Positions 25,972 through 34,158 of a DNA stretch of 64,000 nucleotides are shown here, in pieces. The number at the start of each line of letters is the position of its first letter. Position 1 is the first letter of the stretch. The notes beneath the pieces were generated by a model. The model was not told the DNA's origin. It searched no databases and saw only the letters and a list, made by a program, of their open reading frames with translations. The DNA comes from Anaerolineae bacterium (GTDB lineage: Bacteria; Chloroflexota; Anaerolineae; Aggregatilineales; Phototrophicaceae), in NCBI GenBank assembly GCA_017303635.1, contig JAFLCG010000001.1, positions 843,148-907,147 of the forward strand, given 5' to 3'. The translations under genes were made by a program, and so were the position numbers.

Positions 25972-27306
25972 ATGCCTGATCTGAAGGTTCCGCGCCTCCT
26001 CATATTGATGCTGTGTATCGGCCTGATCTTGCGTCTGGTCTATGCACTTCAGCAGGATTCGCTGGCACCCTATGATGTAAATCGTGGCGATGCCTGGTGG
26101 TATCTGGAGTATGGACGGTTGCTAGTAGAAGGGCGAGTGCCAGCGCCACCACCATCAGCTCCTCTCTATTTATTGGTTGTGGGTGCCGCTCAACACCTGT
26201 TTGAACCGGCTGTGGCTGTCATCGTCCTGCGTCTGGTTCAGGTTGTTCTCTCGACGGCGATGATTTACCTCACCTGGCGGCTCACCCGGTCTTTTACCGA
26301 AGATAATCGGCCCGGTTTAGTGGCAGCTCTGGCGTTGACCCTCTCTCCAGTCTTTATCATCGAATCCGCTCAAACCCTGACCGAGACGCTCTATATATTT
26401 CTTTCGTTGACCGGGTTGCTCGTTTATATTGAAATAGTCCAGTCCGGTAAGCCCGCCCGTCGCGATATTTCAGCGCTAGTCATTACGGGTTTGCTGCTCG
26501 GCCTAGCGACTCTGACGCGAGCAGTCTTACTGCTGTTCCCGGTAGGTTTGGTATTTCATCTGCTTTTGGTTTACGGTTGGCGACGCGGTTTGCGTTATGG
26601 GGCAACGCTGTTGCTGATCTATAGCTTGGTCGTCTCTATCTGGACCGTCTACAACCGCATCACCTGGAATCTCTGGGTAATCGGGGCGCAGGGGTTCTCC
26701 GCCTTTCTCTATATCGGTGCGACCGACTGGCAAGGTCCACAGGCCACCGATCAAGCGCTAGCTGCTGCTGCTGGTCTGGGTAGTAATCTGCCGACCGAAC
26801 CCGATCAGCAGCAGGAAGTCTATCAACAGGAGGCTGCCAATGTAATTGCCGCCAATCCGCTCGGCTGGTTAGGAAAACGTGCTGCGGAATTGGCAGAATC
26901 AGTTCTCCAGCCACACGGAACCACTTTCTTCGGTGGGGAAAGCCTCAAGGACTTGGCTCAGAACTGGCTGACTCGGGATCGCTCGCTGGAGGGCTTGCTC
27001 CGTATCGTCGACGGAGATTCCTTCTGGCCCAAGCTCCTTATTTATATACTGCACTATACAGCGCTAGTCGGCGGTGTCATCGGATTATGGCTCATCCATC
27101 ACCAATGGCGCGTTGCGCTTGTATTGGCTGGGTTTATTGCTTATACCTTGCTCATTCACTTCGTCTTGGATGCTATTCCACGCTATGTTTTCCCACTACT
27201 GCCAGTTGGGAGTGCCTTGGCGAGTTTGACGTTAGTTCGCCTCTTTGATGCACTAAAACCTAATTCCCCTGCCCGTATGGATAAGTCACCTCTTCCTATC
27301 TCGTAA
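25972..27306 (+). CDS. ArnT/PMT-like membrane glycosyltransferase (GT-C fold)
   Basis: A protein of about 444 residues with some ten hydrophobic segments. The first loop carries DVNRGDAWWYLEYGR, in the place of the acidic catalytic loop of GT39/GT83 GT-C enzymes, which transfer a sugar from a polyprenyl phosphate to a protein or lipid on the outer face. ATG 25972 behind AGGA is chosen over the longer frame. It is divergent from the lipoprotein gene. Confidence 0.8.
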   Translation: MPDLKVPRLLILMLCIGLILRLVYALQQDSLAPYDVNRGDAWWYLEYGRLLVEGRVPAPPPSAPLYLLVVGAAQHLFEPAVAVIVLRLVQVVLSTAMIYLTWRLTRSFTEDNRPGLVAALALTLSPVFIIESAQTLTETLYIFLSLTGLLVYIEIVQSGKPARRDISALVITGLLLGLATLTRAVLLLFPVGLVFHLLLVYGWRRGLRYGATLLLIYSLVVSIWTVYNRITWNLWVIGAQGFSAFLYIGATDWQGPQATDQALAAAAGLGSNLPTEPDQQQEVYQQEAANVIAANPLGWLGKRAAELAESVLQPHGTTFFGGESLKDLAQNWLTRDRSLEGLLRIVDGDSFWPKLLIYILHYTALVGGVIGLWLIHHQWRVALVLAGFIAYTLLIHFVLDAIPRYVFPLLPVGSALASLTLVRLFDALKPNSPARMDKSPLPIS

Positions 27307-27380
27307 ATCTTTATTTTTCGTGCCACGTAAGGTGAGGATAATAGATTTATAACAAGTTGTAACATCTCGATTGGATTCTT

Positions 27381-27995
27381 ATGCCAACGGAATATCCGCT
27401 TGCAGCCACCGTTCGCAATGTGGTGGAAGGTATTGCTGCTCGTCAGACATCGATCTATGCCATTTCCGATGCCGCCCGTCAAACCTATGCGGTCTTTGCT
27501 TTGCCCACTGGCAATCGGGCTGCCAATCCGGCCCGGGCCTTAGTGATTGTGCGGGTGATTGCGGAATATATACTGATTGATGAAGACGTGAGTAGCCCGC
27601 CTCTGATTGATAAACTCATTGAACGGGGAATTTCGCGGGATAAGATCGCTTTGCTCCACAAAGGGCAGCCGATGCCAAGTTTGACTGCGATGCTCAGTCA
27701 GGTGCTTCGCCGGGAGATCAGCCAGTACAACGGCAGCGCTGATGGCATAACCCTCTTGCCGGTGATCGATGACAAGAATCGGACTTACACCGTCATCGCC
27801 ATTCCCAGGAATCTTCAGGAGAATTCGACAGCCGTGGTCCTCTTGGCCCAGGTTGCAGATGATCGTGTCATCATCATCGAAGATGGTGCCGACGCAACTT
27901 TATTGGATCGGCTCATCAATAATGGCATTCCACGCGAACGCATCGTGCTGGCCTATGCGGGGGAAACATTATCTCTTGCGACAGCTACTACCTAA
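27381..27995 (+). CDS. Duplicated XisI-like protein
   Basis: A 204-residue soluble protein made of two similar halves. Each has a beta-rich part followed by a LIDKLIERGISRDKIALLHKG (about 75-95) or LLDRLINNGIPRERIVLAYAG (about 175-195) segment. The xLVxxGIPxxxIVLaxxx ending is typical of XisI, known from cyanobacterial fdxN-element excision control but widespread in Chloroflexota and cyanobacteria with unclear function. Usual XisI proteins have one such unit of about 110 residues. No XisH gene is adjacent. The start at 27381 is supported by position only. Family assignment is by pattern and is moderate. Confidence 0.65.
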   Translation: MPTEYPLAATVRNVVEGIAARQTSIYAISDAARQTYAVFALPTGNRAANPARALVIVRVIAEYILIDEDVSSPPLIDKLIERGISRDKIALLHKGQPMPSLTAMLSQVLRREISQYNGSADGITLLPVIDDKNRTYTVIAIPRNLQENSTAVVLLAQVADDRVIIIEDGADATLLDRLINNGIPRERIVLAYAGETLSLATATT

Positions 27996-28696
27996 ATTCG
28001 GCGTTGTGGTGGCGCGGTAATCCGTCCGGGCAGGGGTGTTTCCAGCGAGTCTGCGAACTGTGCTGTCAGGTGTCCGCTGATCGGGATCGTCAATGCCGGC
28101 GCGGCAAACCACCCCAGGCAGGGGATAGCAATGACGATGCTGCTGACGGCTCCCACCACCACACTCAATACCAACCAGTAAATCGTGGGTTGCAGGTTGC
28201 GCCGGATACTGTCAAATAAGTCGTTGAATTGGAAAAAGACAACGATATTGTTTTCTTCTGCGAAGCGGGCCATGCCAAGCGCGAACATCGGTGCCGTGAT
28301 CAGATTGTAGACGATCAGCACCGGCCCGATGCAGCAGAATAGCCCTAATGCCAGAGTGCTGCCGAAGAACCCATCCCGCCAGAAGCTCATGGTTGCCAGA
28401 CCGCAGCATAGCGGAATTAAATTGGGTAACTGATAGACGAACATGGCTGTCAGCACTTTGCTGCCCCGCGATAGATACCCGCCGTAGTCGTCCCAGCGGG
28501 GCAGGGGATACGCTACTTTATCCCGCACATTGCGGATCAGCGCCACCTGATAACCGAGCAGTATCGCCCAGCCAGCCAGCCCGATCAGGAGCGGTGTGGT
28601 GATGAGAGACACAAAGCCAATCACGGCGGTGATTGCCAGCTTGGGCATCCATTCCGGGTCTTTGGAGAGGTATTCCACTGCACGGGCTAAATCCAC
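27992..28696 (-). CDS. DUF4013 membrane protein
   Basis: A 234-residue protein with about five hydrophobic segments. The motif VRDKVAYPLPRWDDYGGYL matches the DUF4013 signature, in which a short polar loop with PLPxWDD follows the second membrane segment. Function unknown. It is convergent with, and overlaps by 4 bases, the XisI-like gene. Confidence 0.82.
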   Translation of the reverse strand: MDLARAVEYLSKDPEWMPKLAITAVIGFVSLITTPLLIGLAGWAILLGYQVALIRNVRDKVAYPLPRWDDYGGYLSRGSKVLTAMFVYQLPNLIPLCCGLATMSFWRDGFFGSTLALGLFCCIGPVLIVYNLITAPMFALGMARFAEENNIVVFFQFNDLFDSIRRNLQPTIYWLVLSVVVGAVSSIVIAIPCLGWFAAPALTIPISGHLTAQFADSLETPLPGRITAPPQRRI

Positions 28697-28808
28697 AGTT
28701 CAGTCTCCAGCATTAAGTTCGCCTGTAGTATGCCTGACCGAGCCAGCCCGGGCAAGTTAACCTGAGCCGGGGGCTATCGCAGCTCAGCGCAGATAACCTC
28801 TTGTGAGC

Positions 28809-29393
28809 TTACGCTGGCGCTAGTTCATCGCGATAGGCGTTCAGGGCATCCATGGTTAACTCACCCACATGGGCATATCGCACGACTCCGCTGGGATCAA
28901 CCACAAATGTAATAGGCAGCCGATTGACTCCATACGCATCGTAAACTGTCAGATCGGGGTCAAGCAGTACCGTGAGTTCAGTAGCCCCAAATTCAGTCAG
29001 AAAGGCACGGACGCTGTCTTCCGGCTCATCCACATTAACTGCCAGGACAACAGCGCGGTCATTTTCCCCGGCGAACTGCTGCATAGCGGGCAGCTCTTTT
29101 TTGCACGGTTCACACCAGGTCGCCCAGAAGTTGATGAACACCACCCGCCCACGATAACTGGAGAGGCGATAGGTCGAGCCATCCAGCCCCGTCAATTCAA
29201 AGTTGGGTGCGGATTTGTCAATTAATCCGGTATCCGGGATGACATAGGGTGTGGGAGTAGGTGGCACAGGAGCCAATAATCCACCGGGTGCGGTTAAAGT
29301 CAGGTAGAGTGCGACTACTATCCCGAATAAGGGGAATAGCAGGAACACAATCAGAATCGGGGAAGGTTTTCCGACAGGTGGTTTCTCAGTCAT
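28809..29393 (-). CDS. TlpA-like membrane-anchored thiol-disulfide oxidoreductase
   Basis: A 194-residue protein with one N-terminal membrane anchor (about 11-33) and an external thioredoxin/AhpC-like domain. The active site is FWATWCEPCKKELP (CxxC), with the cis-Pro in LPITFVVDPSG. TlpA/ResA proteins reduce disulfides outside the cell, often for cytochrome c or metalloprotein assembly. It follows the TolB-like gene by 12 bases, so they are probably one operon. Confidence 0.9.
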   Translation of the reverse strand: MTEKPPVGKPSPILIVFLLFPLFGIVVALYLTLTAPGGLLAPVPPTPTPYVIPDTGLIDKSAPNFELTGLDGSTYRLSSYRGRVVFINFWATWCEPCKKELPAMQQFAGENDRAVVLAVNVDEPEDSVRAFLTEFGATELTVLLDPDLTVYDAYGVNRLPITFVVDPSGVVRYAHVGELTMDALNAYRDELAPA

Positions 29394-29405
29394 AGTGATA
29401 GGTAC

Positions 29406-30914
29406 TCATGGGAGCCAGCGCCCGAACATGGCGTTATCCGCCACTTTAGTGAGCGCTTTAGTCGTGATGTCCAATATCCATAATTCGGGTATGCCCCGAT
29501 TTTCCGGGTCGTTCAGCGCTACAGGGTCCGGGAAACGTTGTAGCAGCAGGGACGTCCCATTCGGGTCCCAACTGAAGAATCCCAGCATATACTTGTCGTC
29601 AAATAGCAGTTCTTCAATCTCACCCGTGGTCATATCCAGGAGATACAACTGTCGTCCACGAGTATAACGCTCATCCAGGTAGCGCCGCGCGATAGCCAGC
29701 TTTGTTCCATCTGGCGACCAGGCCGCGTTATCATCATCAATCGGGTCATCGGGATTGCCGATAGGTTCATCAGTCTGGGCGTTCAGGTCAACTAACCGCA
29801 GGTAAGAGCGTGTCTGTGTGTCACTCAGAATGACTTCCGGGTAGATCAGACGTGTTCCATCTGGCGAGAGGATACCGGGCGAGCCATACTGGCTTGGAAT
29901 GATGCTGGTTTCATTGGTGGGGAAGTCATGTACCAGAATGCCCGGTGTCGAGTAATCATACAGGCTTGCCCGATTGCCGTCTGCTGACCAGATGAGACCA
30001 AAACCTAACACCTGAGAATCGCTGAACATAGGCCGGGTTGCGCCACTGTTAAGATCCAGCAACCAAATGCGTGTCGGGCTGACCGGTACATTTGGCAGGT
30101 TGCTATTGAAGTCCACTCGCTGATAACCGATGACCTGACCATCGGGCCGCCAGACTGGCGCAGTGCAGTCAGCGTCGGCGCAGTTGGTCAATTGGCGGAT
30201 TTCGCCCGTTTCCAGGTTGATTACCTTCAGGTCGGAAGTGCCCGTCGTGGAATTTTTCTCGGCAAATGCAATGTGGGTGCCGTCTGGGCTGACGCTCGGG
30301 TCCCATACGCCGGATGGGCTATTGGTGACTTGCTGCACGGCATCCGGATTGCTCGGATCCACCACATACAGATTTGGAATGTCGGTGGCCGGTCCCAGAT
30401 ACGCTACGCGCGGTCGACGCACCGTGAAACTGAAGCGATAGTCACTCAGAACCTGCCGGCCATCCTCACTGGCGAACCCGGGCGCCAGTCGAACCATGTA
30501 CGCCCCACCCGGTGTCAGCGGTGTCGTAGGACGGAAAAATGCGGTGCGCCCCGTCCATGTGATCGAACCAGGGATTGCATCCTGGGTCTCGATATTGTTG
30601 ACCGTTTGTGGGTCAGTTTCTGGAGCGACTTCCACAACCTGTAGGTAGTTCGTCAGGCTATCCCGGTTCATGTTTTCGCTGAAGCTCAGGATGATCGGGC
30701 TGGTGCTGCGAGCGCTATCTCCCAGCGGTCCCACACGATTTAGCGTCACGCCCACTCGGTCGCCCAGGAGCAAGATCGCGCCAAGCGCGACCACTAACGC
30801 GGTGATGACTCCGAGCACAGCACGATCAAAGCGCGAAAACCCTGCTCTGTTCGCCTGTCCGATGAAATGCTCAACTTGCGGAACGGATGAATTCGCCAAG
30901 TGACTCTGTTCCAT
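29406..30914 (-). CDS. Membrane-anchored Ig-like plus TolB-like beta-propeller protein
   Basis: A 502-residue protein: one N-terminal membrane segment (about 32-53), a bacterial Ig-like (Big_5) domain with SPIILSFSENMNRDSL, then a C-terminal PD40/TolB-type propeller shown by repeated WSPDGT-, SPDGTHIAF- and WRPDGQ-type blades. Such proteins sit on the outer face and are thought to bind other proteins. It is followed by TlpA. A short spacer with an R1 copy separates it from the divergent asnS. Confidence 0.85.
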   Translation of the reverse strand: MEQSHLANSSVPQVEHFIGQANRAGFSRFDRAVLGVITALVVALGAILLLGDRVGVTLNRVGPLGDSARSTSPIILSFSENMNRDSLTNYLQVVEVAPETDPQTVNNIETQDAIPGSITWTGRTAFFRPTTPLTPGGAYMVRLAPGFASEDGRQVLSDYRFSFTVRRPRVAYLGPATDIPNLYVVDPSNPDAVQQVTNSPSGVWDPSVSPDGTHIAFAEKNSTTGTSDLKVINLETGEIRQLTNCADADCTAPVWRPDGQVIGYQRVDFNSNLPNVPVSPTRIWLLDLNSGATRPMFSDSQVLGFGLIWSADGNRASLYDYSTPGILVHDFPTNETSIIPSQYGSPGILSPDGTRLIYPEVILSDTQTRSYLRLVDLNAQTDEPIGNPDDPIDDDNAAWSPDGTKLAIARRYLDERYTRGRQLYLLDMTTGEIEELLFDDKYMLGFFSWDPNGTSLLLQRFPDPVALNDPENRGIPELWILDITTKALTKVADNAMFGRWLP

Positions 30915-30964
30915 CTTTCACAACCTGTCATAGCGTATCACAGGCCAGTGGTCGGTGCGAAGGG

Positions 30965-31000
30965 TGTAGGGGCGCGTGACGCTGCGCCCAATGTTATAAT
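30965..31000 (+). promoter_or_regulatory. R1 repeat followed by a consensus -10 box upstream of asnS
   Basis: TGTAGGGGCGCGTGACGCTGCGCCC at about 30965-30989 is an R1 copy. TATAAT at 30995-31000 is 42 bases before the asnS start; the position of a -35 box falls in the repeat and has no consensus match. Confidence 0.5.
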
Positions 31001-31041
31001 CCTCCCCACATTTGAAGATGATATTCAAAGGATGATGGATC

Positions 31042-32379
31042 GTGGCACCGATCATTGAGATACGTCATATCGACCAGTACGAAGACCAGGTTGTCACCGT
31101 GCGCGGTTGGGTGCAGGATCGCACCGATAAGGGCAAGCTTCAGTTTATCCGGCTGCGCGATGGCAGCGGCTTTGTTCAGTGTGTGGCCTTCAAGAAAGAA
31201 CTCCCTGAGGACCAGTTTGCCATCGCAGGCAAGCTCAGTCAGGAGTCCTCCATCATCATTACCGGCAGCGTTCGCAAAGACGAGCGTGCTCCCGGTGTTC
31301 CGGGTGGTTTTGAGATCGGTATCCAGAATCTGGAACTCATCCAGATGGCTGAAGACTTCCCAATCACACCGAAGGAACATGGCCCGGAATTCCTGATGGA
31401 TAACCGGCATCTGTGGCTCCGATCCCAAAGCCAGTGGGCCATTATGCGTGTTCGGGGCACTATCATCCGCGCCATGATGGACTGGCTGGACGATCATGGC
31501 TACCTGCGGATTGACAACCCCATCCTGACCCCTACAGCGGGTGAAGACACCACCAGCCTCTTTGAGATCGACTACTACGGCGAACCCGCTTATCTGGCGC
31601 AGACCGGCCAACTTTACAGCGAAGCCAATATCGCTGCCTTTGGCAAGGTCTACTGCTTCGGCCCGACCTTCCGCGCCGAAAAATCCAAGACCCGCCGTCA
31701 CCTCATGGAATTCTGGATGCTCGAACCCGAGATGGCCTTCTTCAATCTGGAAGACCTCATGGACATGGAAGAACAGTTCATCAGCCATGTAGTCACCCGC
31801 GTCTTGGAGCGTAACCGATCTGAACTGAAAATCCTCGAACGGGATACCAGCAAGTTGGAGAACGTTCTGGCCCCCTTCCCGCGCATCAGCTATGACGAAG
31901 CCGTCGAACGTCTCAACAAACTCGCGGCGGAGACCACTGACGAGGAACAGAAAAAACTGCTGCAAATCGAGTGGGGCACGGACTTCGGCAGCCCGCATGA
32001 AACTGCGCTCACCCAGATGTTTGATAAGCCCGTTTTTGTGTATCACTTCCCCTCAGTCTTCAAAGCCTTCTACATGACCCCTGTGGCAAACCGACCGGAA
32101 GTTTGCCGCAGTGTCGATCTGCTGGCTCCGGAAGGTTACGGGGAAATCACCGGCGGCAGCGAGCGCATCCATGATGCCGAACTCATCGAGCAGCGCGTCA
32201 GCACTCTCGGCATCCCACGGGAGAACTATGCCTGGTATCTCGATCTGCGGAAGTTCGGGACGGTTCCACACGCCGGGTTTGGCATCGGCCTGGAGCGCAC
32301 CGTCGCCTGGATTTGCGGCCTCCAACACATTCGGGAGACCATCCCCTATGCCCGTATGCTCAATCGTAAATACCCGTAG
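31042..32379 (+). CDS. asnS: Asparagine--tRNA ligase
   Basis: A 445-residue class IIb aminoacyl-tRNA synthetase charging tRNA-Asn. The N-terminal OB fold (VTVRGWVQDRTDKGKLQFIRLRDG) binds the anticodon. Class II motif 2 is FRAEKSKTRRHLMEFWMLEPE and motif 3 is GFGIGLERTVAWICG; GGSERIHD is also typical. The start is GTG with AAGGA 9 bases upstream. AspRS is excluded by length and by the absence of the bacterial AspRS insertion. Confidence 0.93.
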   Translation: MAPIIEIRHIDQYEDQVVTVRGWVQDRTDKGKLQFIRLRDGSGFVQCVAFKKELPEDQFAIAGKLSQESSIIITGSVRKDERAPGVPGGFEIGIQNLELIQMAEDFPITPKEHGPEFLMDNRHLWLRSQSQWAIMRVRGTIIRAMMDWLDDHGYLRIDNPILTPTAGEDTTSLFEIDYYGEPAYLAQTGQLYSEANIAAFGKVYCFGPTFRAEKSKTRRHLMEFWMLEPEMAFFNLEDLMDMEEQFISHVVTRVLERNRSELKILERDTSKLENVLAPFPRISYDEAVERLNKLAAETTDEEQKKLLQIEWGTDFGSPHETALTQMFDKPVFVYHFPSVFKAFYMTPVANRPEVCRSVDLLAPEGYGEITGGSERIHDAELIEQRVSTLGIPRENYAWYLDLRKFGTVPHAGFGIGLERTVAWICGLQHIRETIPYARMLNRKYP

Positions 32380-32393
32380 ATCAATTTCATAAC

Positions 32394-32441
32394 GTAGGGG
32401 CGCAGAGCGAAGCCTCCCAATGGGACGGCTGTGCGCCCACT
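32394..32441 (+). repeat. R1 repeat with internal insertion
   Basis: Begins GTAGGGGCGCAGAG and ends GGCTGTGCGCCCAC with about 20 extra bases between. It fills the spacer between asnS and the UBP zinc-finger gene. Confidence 0.65.
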
Positions 32442-32486
32442 AGCCCAATTTCGCACGCGATACTGCTGAGCACAAGGAGCCACATC

Positions 32487-32771
32487 ATGTCCCAACGTCA
32501 AACACCTCCCACTTGTGAACACATCAGTCAGATCAACCCGGCAATGGTGCCGAGTGGTGATGGCTGTAAGGAATGTCTTGAGACCGGCGGACGCTGGGTG
32601 CATCTCCGCGTCTGCCTGATCTGCGGGCATGTTGGTTGCTGCGACAACTCCCCCGGCAAACACGCCACCAAGCATTTCCATACCACCCAGCACGCCATCA
32701 TCCAGTCCTTCGAGCCGGGTGAAGATTGGCGCTGGTGCTATGTCGATGAGCTGTTCATGGTGGGCGAATAA
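32487..32771 (+). CDS. UBP-type zinc-finger protein
   Basis: A 94-residue protein that is essentially one ZnF-UBP domain: CEHISQINPAM, DGCKECLETGGRWVHLRVC, LICGHVGCCDNSPGKHATKHF and the final H-rich HTTQHAI. In eukaryotes this domain binds ubiquitin C-termini; the role of free-standing bacterial versions is unknown. AAGGAG lies upstream of the ATG. Its end almost touches the convergent dtd gene. Confidence 0.9.
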   Translation: MSQRQTPPTCEHISQINPAMVPSGDGCKECLETGGRWVHLRVCLICGHVGCCDNSPGKHATKHFHTTQHAIIQSFEPGEDWRWCYVDELFMVGE

Positions 32772-32772
32772 C

Positions 32773-33222
32773 TTACAGTTCCGCCGTATCCAGCAGGATC
32801 GTCACCGGCCCATCATTGGCGATCTCCACCAGCATATTGGCGCCAAAGATGCCTTGTTCAACTCGCGTCACCCCTTCGACCCGCAGCCGAGCCGCGTATA
32901 AATCCACCAGCGGCTCGGCCTGCTCCGGTCGTGCCGCCTCGGTGAACGACGGTCGCCGTCCCTTGCGGGAATCCGCATACAGCGTGAACTGCGAGATCAC
33001 CAGCACGCCGCCGCCGATCTGCAACACCGACCGATTCATCTTGCCGTCATCATCCTCAAACACCCGTAGATGTGCCGTCTTGCTGGCTAGCAGGGTGGCC
33101 TCTGCCGGCGTATCCAGATGCGTGACTCCCACCAGCGCGACGAATCCTTGCTCAACTTCGCCGACTCGTTTGCCATTGACCGTCACACTGCCGTGCGTTA
33201 CTCGTTGCAAAATCACGCGCAT
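32773..33222 (-). CDS. dtd: D-aminoacyl-tRNA deacylase
   Basis: A 149-residue protein that hydrolyses D-amino acids wrongly linked to tRNA. It starts MRVILQRV and has the active-site motifs SQFTLYAD and NDGPVT. The start at 33222 matches the conserved N-terminus and has GAGGAG 8 bases upstream; a longer reading is not needed. Confidence 0.94.
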   Translation of the reverse strand: MRVILQRVTHGSVTVNGKRVGEVEQGFVALVGVTHLDTPAEATLLASKTAHLRVFEDDDGKMNRSVLQIGGGVLVISQFTLYADSRKGRRPSFTEAARPEQAEPLVDLYAARLRVEGVTRVEQGIFGANMLVEIANDGPVTILLDTAEL

Positions 33223-33378
33223 GGAGCGCTCCTCAATTCTGTGTCTTTGGCTGATAGCCAAACCAAAAACCAGCACCCAATATACATACTTCTTGTCACT
33301 TGCTTCGGTCTGCCTGAAACCTGCAACCTATCAATCGCGTATAGACTGTAACATGAGTCACCACGAGGACTGCTGCTT

Positions 33379-34068
33379 ATGATTCCCATGCGAACACTCC
33401 AACCCCTCGAACGGCGAGCCTATGCCACCTACGCCCTGATCCTCATCAATGCGTTGGTCTTCCTGTGGGAGTTGATGCAGGGGCAGCGGATTGGTGGCGT
33501 CTTTATGGCGATGGCCTTCAATCCCTGTCAGGTCGGGGCGCTGCCGGTCGGCGATGTCAGCCTGAATATCCTCCGCAGCATGTTCCTGCATGGCAGTTGG
33601 GAACACCTCATCGGCAATATGACCTTCCTCTGGATTTTTGGTCGCAATATTGAAGATTTCCTCGGTTGGCGCAAGTACATCGGCCTTTACCTGTTCTGGG
33701 GTGCAGCGGCTGCGCTGATTCAGGCTGCGATTGGCCCCGGCGGCTTCTGCATTCCGATGATCGGTGCCAGCGGAGCCATCAGCGGTGTGCTGGGCAGCTA
33801 CCTGATTTGCTACCCCGGTGCGCGGGTGAAGGTGATGGTCATCTTCTTCCGGTTCTTCCCAGCCTTTTTCAAGGTGCCGGCGCTGGCCTTCATCGGCCTG
33901 TGGTTTATCTTCCAGTTGTTCCAGGGCATTCTGTCGCTTGGTGTGGATACCCTCGATGGTGGCATTGCCTTCTGGGCGCATATCGGCGGCTTTATTGTCG
34001 GCATGGTGACCGTTTTCATCTATATCCTGTTCGCCGGGCCACCAAAACGCTATCGGGAAGACGAGTAG
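33379..34068 (+). CDS. Rhomboid-family intramembrane serine protease
   Basis: A 229-residue membrane protein with six or seven hydrophobic segments. Catalytic Ser lies in GASGAISGVLG and catalytic His in AHIGGFIVG; the HGSWEHLIGNM segment is the usual HxxxN/HN region. Rhomboids cut membrane proteins within or near the bilayer. GAGGA 9 bases before the ATG supports the start. Substrates are unknown. Confidence 0.9.
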   Translation: MIPMRTLQPLERRAYATYALILINALVFLWELMQGQRIGGVFMAMAFNPCQVGALPVGDVSLNILRSMFLHGSWEHLIGNMTFLWIFGRNIEDFLGWRKYIGLYLFWGAAAALIQAAIGPGGFCIPMIGASGAISGVLGSYLICYPGARVKVMVIFFRFFPAFFKVPALAFIGLWFIFQLFQGILSLGVDTLDGGIAFWAHIGGFIVGMVTVFIYILFAGPPKRYREDE

Positions 34069-34078
34069 GCCAGGAATC

Positions 34079-34143
34079 TACTGCAGAGCGGCGGAGATAT
34101 GACCATCAAGCTCTGCCGCTCTGCTCCTTTGCTTTTCTGCAGT
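34079..34143. repeat. R2-type inverted repeat between convergent genes, possible terminator
   Basis: GCAGAGCGGC (34083-34092) pairs with GCCGCTCTGC (34115-34124), and TACTGCAG (34079-34086) also has a partner CTGCAGTA at 34136-34143. TCCTTTGCTTTT follows the stem on the plus strand. It separates the rhomboid gene from the leftward MutS-like gene. Confidence 0.55.
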
Positions 34144-34158
34144 AATGGCTCTGTCTGC

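Noticed and set aside
30994..32046. 350-codon open frame on the minus strand
   Set aside because: It lies wholly opposite asnS, whose class II synthetase motifs are clear; the antisense frame has no recognisable domain.
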